Below are positions 33,566 to 39,950 of a stretch of DNA of 64,000 nt, piece by piece; position 1 is the first letter of the stretch; each line of letters starts with the position of its first letter. Source of the stretch: Streptomyces sp. NBC_00239 (GTDB taxonomy: Bacteria > Actinomycetota > Actinomycetes > Streptomycetales > Streptomycetaceae); the NCBI RefSeq assembly GCF_036194065.1, contig NZ_CP108095.1, positions 1,798,001 through 1,862,000 on the forward strand. The letters are read 5' to 3'. The notes under the pieces are model-generated. The model searched no databases. It saw only the letters and a list, made by a program, of their open reading frames with translations, and was not told the DNA's origin. The position numbers were made by a program, and so were the translations under genes.

Positions 33566-34423
33566 TCAGGCCTGCGGCGCCACCGGCACCACGCCGCCGG
33601 TCCGGACCCGTTCGGCCCCCGCGTACACGTTCATCGACGTACCGCGCAGGAAGCCCACCAGGGTGAGGCCGGACTCGGCGGCCAGGTCGACGGCGAGCGA
33701 GGACGGCGCGGAGACCGCGGCGAGCACCGGGATGCCGGCCATCACGGCCTTCTGGACGAGTTCGAAGGAGGCGCGGCCGGAGACCATGAGGACGGTCGAC
33801 CGCAGCGGCAGCCGCCCGTCCTGGAGGGCGCGTCCGATGATCTTGTCCACGGCGTTGTGCCGCCCGACGTCCTCGCGCAGGTCGAGCAGCGTGCCGTCCG
33901 CGTCGAACAGGCCGGCGGCGTGCAGCCCGCCGGTGGTGTCGAAGACCTTCTGGCCCTCGCGGAGCCGGTCCGGGAGCCCGGAGAGCAGGCCGGGGGTGAC
34001 CCGTACGGGATCGGCCGCCAGGTCCGGGAACCTCGTGGCCGTGCGGACCGCGTCCAGGCTCGCCTTCCCGCACAGCCCGCACGAGGACGTCGTGTACACG
34101 TTGCGTTCGAGGGTGATGTCGGGGACGGGCACGCCGGGCGCGAGGCGGACGTCGACCACGTTGTACGTGTTGGTGCCGTCCTCCGTGGCGCCCGCGCAGT
34201 AGGTGATCGACTGGAGTTCGTGGGCCCGCCCGAGCACCCCCTCGCTGACGAGGAACCCCGCGGCGAGCGCGAAGTCGTCACCCGGTGTGCGCATCGTGAT
34301 CGCCAGCGGCTTGCCGTTCAGGCGTATCTCCAGCGGCTCCTCGGCGACGAGGGTGTCCGGCCGGTGCGTGACCACGCCGTCCCTGATCCGGACGACTCGG
34401 CGGCGCTCGGTGACCCGTCCCAT
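33566..34423 (-). CDS. fdhD: FdhD sulfurtransferase (formate dehydrogenase accessory protein)
   Basis: A 285-residue FdhD. It transfers sulfur from a cysteine desulfurase to the molybdenum cofactor of formate dehydrogenase. The conserved cysteines are Cys115 and Cys118 in TSSCGLCGK, and other family segments are RTPGDDFALAAGFL, TTGGLHAAGLFD, EDVGRHNAVDKIIG and MVSGRASFELVQKA. ATG 34423 gives the usual start MGRVTERR; a slightly longer form starting further upstream is not supported. No formate dehydrogenase gene is in the window, so the client is elsewhere. Convergent with the ferredoxin gene. Confidence 0.95.
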   Translation of the reverse strand: MGRVTERRRVVRIRDGVVTHRPDTLVAEEPLEIRLNGKPLAITMRTPGDDFALAAGFLVSEGVLGRAHELQSITYCAGATEDGTNTYNVVDVRLAPGVPVPDITLERNVYTTSSCGLCGKASLDAVRTATRFPDLAADPVRVTPGLLSGLPDRLREGQKVFDTTGGLHAAGLFDADGTLLDLREDVGRHNAVDKIIGRALQDGRLPLRSTVLMVSGRASFELVQKAVMAGIPVLAAVSAPSSLAVDLAAESGLTLVGFLRGTSMNVYAGAERVRTGGVVPVAPQA

Positions 34424-34635
34424 GCTGTTCAGCCCACCCGTTTCCCAGGAATCTCCGGCACACCCGGACCGTTTCCTTCCATTGTCCGGTACGCCGTGCC
34501 CGCGGCGGACGGGGGCGATCCTCGGGAAGCTCCAAAGAAGACCGGCCGAACCTGTGGGATCACGCGCCCCTGTACCGGTCGGTAGCACGACAAGCTGGGG
34601 GATCCTGTACGTCGCACCAGGGGGTAAAACCGCCC

Positions 34636-35583
34636 ATGACGGGTTCACGCGTGATCGCGCTGGGTCACTACCAGCCCGCCAAGGTCCTCACCAACGCCGA
34701 CCTCGCCGAGCTCGTCGACACCAATGACGAGTGGATCAGAAGCCGGGTCGGCATCAAGACCAGGCGGATCGCGGGACCCGACGAGACCGTGGACGAGATG
34801 GCCGCGCAGGCCGCCGGCAAGGCCCTCGCGGGCGCCGGCCTCACCCCCGCCGACATCGACCTCGTACTGGTGGCCACCTCCACGGCCATCGACCGGTCGC
34901 CGAACATGGCCGCGCGGGTCGCCGCCAAGCTCGGCATGGGCTCGCCCGCCGTGATGGACATCAACGTCGTCTGCTCGGGCTTCACCCACGCCCTCGCCAC
35001 CGCCGACCACGCGATCCGGGCCGGCTCCGCGACCCGCGCGCTCGTCATCGGCTCCGACAAGATGACCGAGATCACCGACTGGACCGACCGCACGACCTGC
35101 GTCCTGACCGGTGACGGCGCGGGCGCCGCGGTCGTCGAGGCCTGCGGGGAGGGCGAGGAGCCGGGCATCGGACCGGTGCTGTGGGGCTCGGTCCCGGAGA
35201 TGGGGCACGCCGTGCGCATCGAGGGCACCCCGCCGGTGTTCGCGCAGGAGGGCCAGGCCGTCTACCGCTGGACCACCAGCCGGCTGCCCGCGCTCGCCCG
35301 CAAGGTCTGCGAGCGCTCCGGCATCACGCCCGAGGACCTGGCCGCGGTCGTCCTGCACCAGGCGAACCTGCGGATCATCGAGCCGCTCGCGCAGAAGATC
35401 GGCGCGGTCAACGCCGTCGTCGCCCGCGACGTCGTCGACTCCGGCAACACCTCCGCCGGCTCCATCCCGATGGCCCTGTCCAAGCTGATCGAGCGCGGCG
35501 AGATCCCCTCGGGCGCCCCGGTCCTGCTCTTCGGGTTCGGCGGCAACCTCTCGTACGCGGGCCAGGTCATCCGCTGCCCGTAG
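34636..35583 (+). CDS. 3-oxoacyl-ACP synthase III (FabH-like)
   Basis: A 315-residue KAS III of normal length. The catalytic triad is visible: Cys113 in INVVCSGFTHAL, His in VLHQANLRI (about residue 241) and Asn in DSGNTSAGSIP (about residue 271). The N-terminal TNDEWIRSRVGIKTRRIA loop is standard. KAS III starts fatty-acid or polyketide chains by condensing acyl-CoA with malonyl-ACP. No fabD, acpP or fabF is next to it, so it is a secondary copy, not the core fab operon gene. ATG 34636 lies near the upstream AT-poor leader with AGGGGG at 34619-34624. Confidence 0.93.
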   Translation: MTGSRVIALGHYQPAKVLTNADLAELVDTNDEWIRSRVGIKTRRIAGPDETVDEMAAQAAGKALAGAGLTPADIDLVLVATSTAIDRSPNMAARVAAKLGMGSPAVMDINVVCSGFTHALATADHAIRAGSATRALVIGSDKMTEITDWTDRTTCVLTGDGAGAAVVEACGEGEEPGIGPVLWGSVPEMGHAVRIEGTPPVFAQEGQAVYRWTTSRLPALARKVCERSGITPEDLAAVVLHQANLRIIEPLAQKIGAVNAVVARDVVDSGNTSAGSIPMALSKLIERGEIPSGAPVLLFGFGGNLSYAGQVIRCP

Positions 35584-35730
35584 CCGCGCGGCCGGCGGGT
35601 GGTCCTCAAGTCGGGCGGCGGGTGCGTCCCGAGTCGGACGCGGAACGGTCCCGGGGACGGACGCGTCCGCCTGCGGTGCCGGTGAGCATGGAGTGACCGA
35701 TTCGCCCCGTCCCTCCAGGAGCCTGCCGCC

Positions 35731-36204
35731 GTGCGCACCAAGAAGATCGCCCTGACCACCGCCGGAGTCCTCGTCGCCGCCGGGTTCGCCGCGGCCGTGG
35801 CGGTCCCCGCGGCGGTGGACTGGTACGAGAACCGGCACGAGCAGACCTCGTCGTACGCCACCGGCGCCGAGGCGAAGAAGGACCGCGCCTCGGTCCCGGG
35901 CTGGCTGCCCGACGACGCGAAGTCCGTCGAGTACGCGATGCGGACGACCGGCGGCGACCGCCTCCTGAAGGCCACCCTCGCCGACGGCAGGCTCCCGGCC
36001 CAGTGCACCCCGGCCGCCGCCGGCGGGCAGCCCGCGGGCACCGCCGACCCGGGCCTGACGGCGGACTGGTTCCCCGCCGACGCGAAGGACCGCGCCACGG
36101 CCCGCTGCGGCATCTACTACGCGTACGTGGACGGCGACACCCTGTACGGGTGGCAGCGCAACGCGGAGTGGATCGAGCAGAACAAGTCCGGCGCAGCGAG
36201 CTGA
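35731..36204 (+). CDS. Small exported or membrane-anchored protein, unknown function
   Basis: A 157-residue protein opening with a basic N-terminus and hydrophobic stretch (MRTKKIALTTAGVLVAAGFAAAVAVP), a signal anchor or signal peptide. The remainder is soluble and contains VPGWLPDDAKSVEYAMRTTGG and a second, similar ADWFPADAKDRATARCG, with two cysteines (about 92 and 129) that could pair outside the cell. The GW/WLPDDAKSV motif is seen in several Streptomyces hypothetical proteins. GTG 35731 follows CCAGGAG. No functional assignment. Confidence 0.78.
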   Translation: MRTKKIALTTAGVLVAAGFAAAVAVPAAVDWYENRHEQTSSYATGAEAKKDRASVPGWLPDDAKSVEYAMRTTGGDRLLKATLADGRLPAQCTPAAAGGQPAGTADPGLTADWFPADAKDRATARCGIYYAYVDGDTLYGWQRNAEWIEQNKSGAAS

Positions 36205-36219
36205 CCACGGGAAATGTGG

Positions 36220-36249
36220 TTCAGAGCCACCTCGGACGCCTGGTATTGT
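36220..36249 (+). promoter_or_regulatory. Candidate promoter of tRNA-Leu
   Basis: TTCAGA (36220-36225), 18 bases, TATTGT (36244-36249): a moderate vegetative-type promoter placed to start transcription about 32 bases before the tRNA. Confidence 0.4.
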
Positions 36250-36287
36250 TGTCCATGTCGCCGCGGGAAACCGGGGCCGACCACCTA

Positions 36288-36375
36288 GTCCGGGTGGCGG
36301 AATGGCAGACGCGCTAGCTTGAGGTGCTAGTGCCCTTTATCGGGCGTGGGGGTTCAAGTCCCCCCTCGGACACCA
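36288..36375 (+). tRNA. tRNA-Leu (anticodon GAG)
   Basis: An 88-base gene folds into a class II tRNA: acceptor arms GTCCGGG and CTCGGAC, anticodon stem CTAGC/GCTAG with loop TTGAGGT (GAG at 36321-36323), a long variable arm with GCCC/GGGC pairing, T-arm GGGGG-TTCAAGT-CCCCC and an encoded CCA at 36373-36375. It decodes CUC and CUU leucine codons. Confidence 0.97.
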
Positions 36376-36380
36376 GCAGG

Positions 36381-36406
36381 ACCCCAGCTTCGGCTGGGGT
36401 CTTTTG
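36381..36406 (+). terminator. Intrinsic terminator of tRNA-Leu
   Basis: ACCCCAGC-TTCG-GCTGGGGT (36381-36400), an 8-bp stem with a UUCG tetraloop, is followed by CTTTT. This is the most canonical Rho-independent terminator in the window. Confidence 0.93.
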
Positions 36407-36724
36407 CGTTTCCGGACGCCGGCGCGGCCGCGGCCCGGCGGGCTCGGCGGACGTGCCGCCGCCACCGGTGGGCGGACGGGTGGCACCGGTGAGCGGACGG
36501 GGGTGGGGTGGACGGGGTGCGGGTGGCCGGGGTGGATCTTGTGGAGATCGGCCCGAGGGCGGTCGTAGACGCCTGACCAGTGGTGATGGCTTCGCAATGG
36601 ATCTTCCGACAGGCTCCCGCCGCGGCCCGCCGTGGGGTACGTTCGCGGCGCTGTAACGGGTGCGGGCGCGTTCGCGGCGCGGTGCGGGTGCGGGCGGGCG
36701 GAGCGGTCGGGAAGGGGCGGTCCC
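36407..36724. other. Non-coding stretch before the acyl-CoA synthetase gene
   Basis: 318 bases with no supported gene. It is GC-rich with G-tracts (GGACGGGGGTGGGGTGGACG at 36493-36512) and an AT-richer part around 36575-36605 that probably holds the promoter for the acyl-CoA synthetase. Confidence 0.5.
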
Positions 36725-38551
36725 ATGCGCGAATTCACGGTGCCGCCGGTGGTGGCGGCTGCCGCGCCGGCCGGCGGACTGGCCGATGCCGTCTTCGAGC
36801 ACGCCGTCGACGATCCGCACCGGGTCGTGTTCGGGCGCAAGCAGGGCGGCGCGTGGGCCGAGGTGACCTCGGCGGAGTTCCGCGACGAGGTGCTCGCCCT
36901 CGCCAAGGGGCTGCTGGCGCAGGGCGTCCGGTTCGGCGACCGGGTGGCCATCATGGCCAGGACCCGGTACGAGTGGACGCTGTTCGACTTCGCGCTGTGG
37001 TCGGTGGGCGCGCAGCCCGTTCCGGTGTATCCGACGTCCTCGGCCGACCAGGTGTGGTGGATGCTGCACGACGCCGGCGTCACGGCCTGCGTGGTGGAGA
37101 ACGAGGACCAGGCGATGACGGTGGGCTCGGTCATCGACCGGCTGCCGCTGCTGGCCCGGCTGTGGCAGCTTGACACGGGTGCGCTGGCGGAGCTGACGGC
37201 GGCCGGGGCGGGGGTCGCCGAGGGGGTGGTGCACCGGCACCGCAGGGCGGTGACCCCGGACTCGGTGGCGACGGTCATCTACACCTCCGGGACCACGGGC
37301 CGCCCGAAGGGCTGTGTGCTGACGCACGCCAACTTCATGTTCGAGGCGGACACGATGGTCACGCGGTGGGAGCCGGTGTTCCGGTCCCGTCCGGACGACG
37401 AGCCGTCCACCCTGCTGTTCCTGCCGCTCGCGCACGTCTTCGGGCGGATGGTCGAGGTGGCGGCCGTACGGGCCCGGGTGAAGCTGGGGCACCAGCCGGT
37501 GCTGGCCGCGGACCAGCTGCTGCCGGACCTGGCCGCGTTCCGGCCGACGTTCGTGCTGGCCGTGCCGTACGTGTTCGAGAAGGTGTTCGCGGCGGCCCGG
37601 CGCAAGGCCGAGGCGGAGGGCCGTACCGGCCCCTTCGAACGCGCGGTGGAGACGGCGGTCCGGTACGCGGAGGCCCGGGAGCAGAAGAACTTCGGGACCG
37701 GGCCGGGCCCGTCCGCCGCGGTCCGGGTGCAGCACCAGCTGTTCGAGAAGCTGGTCTACGGCAAGGTGCGCGAGGCGCTGGGCGGGCGGGTGCGGCACGC
37801 GATGTCGGGCGGCTCGGCGATGTCCCGGCAGCTCGGGCTGTTCTTCGAGGGCGCGGGGATCACCGTGTTCGAGGGGTACGGGCTGACCGAGTCCAGCGCG
37901 GCGGCGACCGCGAACCCGCCCGGCGCCACCAAGTACGGCACGGTGGGCCCGCCGATTCCCGGGTGCTCCGTGCACATCGCGGCCGACGGGGAGGTGTGGC
38001 TGCACGGGGCGCACGTCTTCGCGGGCTACCTCAACGACCCGGGGGCGACGGAGGCGGTGCTGCGCGGCGGCTGGCTGGCGACCGGGGACCTGGGGCGGCT
38101 CGACGAGGACGGCTATCTGACGATCACCGGCCGCAAGAAGGAGATCCTGGTGACCTCCAACGGCAAGAGCGTGGCGCCCGCCGCCCTGGAGGAGCGGGTC
38201 CGCTCGCACCCGCTGGTGTCCCAGTGCATCGTGCTCGGCAACGACCGCCCGTACATCGCGGCGCTGCTCACCCTGGACCTGGACGGGGTGGCGCACTGGC
38301 TGTCGATGCGCGGCCGGCCGGCGCTGCACCCGGTCGAGCTTGTGCGGGACCCGGAGCTGACGGCGGAGGTGCGGCGGGCGGTGGTCGCGGCCAACACCCT
38401 GGTGTCGCAGGCGGAGTCGATCCGTACGTTCCGGGTGCTGGCGGAGCCGTTCACCGAGGAGCTCGGGCTGCTGACGCCGTCCCTGAAGCTGAAGCGGCGG
38501 GCCATCGAGAAGGCGTTCGCGTCCGAGGTGGCCGCCCTGTACCGGGACTGA
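36725..38551 (+). CDS. Long-chain acyl-CoA synthetase (FadD15-like AMP-forming ligase)
   Basis: A 608-residue adenylate-forming enzyme. P-loop-like motif IYTSGTTGRPKG is at about residues 186-197, the A5 motif FEGYGLTESSA near 383, then GWLATGDLGRLDEDGYLTITGRKKEILVTSNGK (A7 and A8 in segments). Large insert between A3 and A5 (LGHQPVLAADQLLPDL, VPYVFEKVF) matches the long-chain LACS/FadD15 branch. It activates fatty acids to acyl-CoA, cytosolic or membrane-peripheral. ATG 36725 follows GGGAAGGGG. Stop is 112 bp before the liv lipoprotein gene, which has its own promoter. Confidence 0.94.
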   Translation: MREFTVPPVVAAAAPAGGLADAVFEHAVDDPHRVVFGRKQGGAWAEVTSAEFRDEVLALAKGLLAQGVRFGDRVAIMARTRYEWTLFDFALWSVGAQPVPVYPTSSADQVWWMLHDAGVTACVVENEDQAMTVGSVIDRLPLLARLWQLDTGALAELTAAGAGVAEGVVHRHRRAVTPDSVATVIYTSGTTGRPKGCVLTHANFMFEADTMVTRWEPVFRSRPDDEPSTLLFLPLAHVFGRMVEVAAVRARVKLGHQPVLAADQLLPDLAAFRPTFVLAVPYVFEKVFAAARRKAEAEGRTGPFERAVETAVRYAEAREQKNFGTGPGPSAAVRVQHQLFEKLVYGKVREALGGRVRHAMSGGSAMSRQLGLFFEGAGITVFEGYGLTESSAAATANPPGATKYGTVGPPIPGCSVHIAADGEVWLHGAHVFAGYLNDPGATEAVLRGGWLATGDLGRLDEDGYLTITGRKKEILVTSNGKSVAPAALEERVRSHPLVSQCIVLGNDRPYIAALLTLDLDGVAHWLSMRGRPALHPVELVRDPELTAEVRRAVVAANTLVSQAESIRTFRVLAEPFTEELGLLTPSLKLKRRAIEKAFASEVAALYRD

Positions 38552-38570
38552 GCGCACCGCCCCAACAGAT

Positions 38571-38601
38571 CTGACGGTTCGTCATTTCTATTCGGCATAA
38601 T
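38571..38601 (+). promoter_or_regulatory. Promoter with overlapping dyad for the liv operon
   Basis: TGACG-GTT-CGTCA (38572-38584) is a 13-bp palindrome that overlaps the putative -35 box TGACGG (38572-38577); CATAAT (38596-38601) after an 18-base spacer fits a -10 box. A repressor at the dyad would compete with RNA polymerase. Inferred from sequence. Confidence 0.5.
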
Positions 38602-38663
38602 GATTGACGCCTCATCAGGTTCCGCCCAGAATGCGGGAATTCCGACCGGAGGGACCTGAGTTC

Positions 38664-39929
38664 ATGTCGCGATCCATCCGCACGCTCGTCGCAGCAGCCG
38701 CCACGCTCGCCCTTGTCTCCGCCTGCAACTCCGCTTCCGACGGCGCCGGGAAGGACGGGGGCGCGAAGCCCGGCACGGCGGTCCGCGGGGTCACCGCCGA
38801 CTCGGTCCGGGTGGGTGGCATCGTCTCCATGACCAGCGCCGGCGGCTACAGCAAGAAGGACACCGACCTCGGGGCCCGCGCCCGGTACCTCAGAGCCAAC
38901 GCCGAGGGCGGGATCAACGGCCGGAAGATCGAGTACCTGGGCGCCGAGGACGACGGGCAGGATCCCGGCCGCAACATGGCCGCGGCCCGCAAACTCGTCC
39001 AGCAGGACAAGGTGTTCGCGGTCGCGCCGATGAGCTCGGTGACCTTCTCCGGGTCCTCCTTCCTGGAGCAGTCGAAGGTGCCCACCTTCGGCTGGGGCAC
39101 GCTGCCGTCCTTCTGCGGTCCCAAGTACCTCTACGGCTTCAACGGCTGCCTGGTCCCGATGCCCGGCGGCACCCTCAACCAGACCTGGCCGGAGGGCCTG
39201 CTGAAGGTGCTCGGCGGCGTGAAGGGCAAGTCCGTCGCGATCATCGCGAACGACAGCGACGCCGGGAAGTTCGGCATCCGCACCTTCAGCCAGGGCTTCG
39301 CGACCGCCGGCTTCAAGGTCTCCTACGCCAAGCCGTCGGTGCCCGCGACGGCCGTGCCCAGCGACTGGTCGGCGTACACCAAGGACATCCTGCGCAGCAA
39401 CGGCGGCAAGGCCCCCGACGCGGTGGTCTCGGTGATGCAGACGCCCAACAACATCGGCCTGTTCACGGCCCTCAAGCGCAGCGGCTACACCGGGGTGCTG
39501 TCCGACCCGACGGACTACGACCCCGGGCTGCTCGCCCAGGAGACCACCCGCAAGGCCCTCGACGGCGTGCACGTCCTGCTGCAGTTCCAGCCCTTCGAGT
39601 CGGCCGATCCGAAGATGGCGCAGTTCAAGGCCGACATCAAGAAGGCCGCGGGCGGCAAGGAAATCCCGCTAAATATGCATATGGTCACCGGGTACATGTC
39701 GGCGGACCTGTTCCTCGCCATCGCGCAGAAGGCCGGCCGCGACCTGACCCCGGAGTCCTTCCAGACCGCGGCGAACGGCTTCTCCGACACCGGCAGCCTG
39801 GTCGGCGACCGCAGCGAGCCCAAGGGCCAGAAGGAGAGCTTCGGCTGCGGGGCGCTGGTACAGCTCAGGAACGGCCGGTACGAGGTGTCCGCGCCGTTCG
39901 CGTGCCACCCGCCGGTCCCCTTCAAGTAG
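38664..39929 (+). CDS. Branched-chain amino-acid-type ABC transporter substrate-binding lipoprotein (LivK-like)
   Basis: A 421-residue lipoprotein: signal peptide with lipobox LVSA-Cys21, then a short Gly/Ser linker and a type I periplasmic-binding fold (VRVGGIVSMTSAGGYSKKDTDLGARARYLRANAEGGINGRKIEYLGAEDDGQDPGRN in segments). The last part contains Cys residues likely to form a disulfide. Receptors of this class bind branched-chain amino acids, amides, urea or aromatic acids; the ligand cannot be predicted here. ATG 38664 follows GGAGGG. It is the first gene of a three-gene importer with the fused permease-ATPase 21 bp downstream. Confidence 0.92.
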   Translation: MSRSIRTLVAAAATLALVSACNSASDGAGKDGGAKPGTAVRGVTADSVRVGGIVSMTSAGGYSKKDTDLGARARYLRANAEGGINGRKIEYLGAEDDGQDPGRNMAAARKLVQQDKVFAVAPMSSVTFSGSSFLEQSKVPTFGWGTLPSFCGPKYLYGFNGCLVPMPGGTLNQTWPEGLLKVLGGVKGKSVAIIANDSDAGKFGIRTFSQGFATAGFKVSYAKPSVPATAVPSDWSAYTKDILRSNGGKAPDAVVSVMQTPNNIGLFTALKRSGYTGVLSDPTDYDPGLLAQETTRKALDGVHVLLQFQPFESADPKMAQFKADIKKAAGGKEIPLNMHMVTGYMSADLFLAIAQKAGRDLTPESFQTAANGFSDTGSLVGDRSEPKGQKESFGCGALVQLRNGRYEVSAPFACHPPVPFK

Positions 39930-39950
39930 CGCGGCCCGGGGGATCCGGCC

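Noticed and set aside
36288..36375. Integration (att) site of a mobile element at tRNA-Leu
   Set aside because: No integrase gene and no duplicated tRNA 3' end is seen in the window; the gene is followed by its own terminator.
34636..39929. Polyketide or fatty-acid biosynthetic cluster around the KAS III and acyl-CoA synthetase genes
   Set aside because: Genes are separated by tRNA, terminator and unrelated genes, and no ACP, ketoreductase or PKS module is present.
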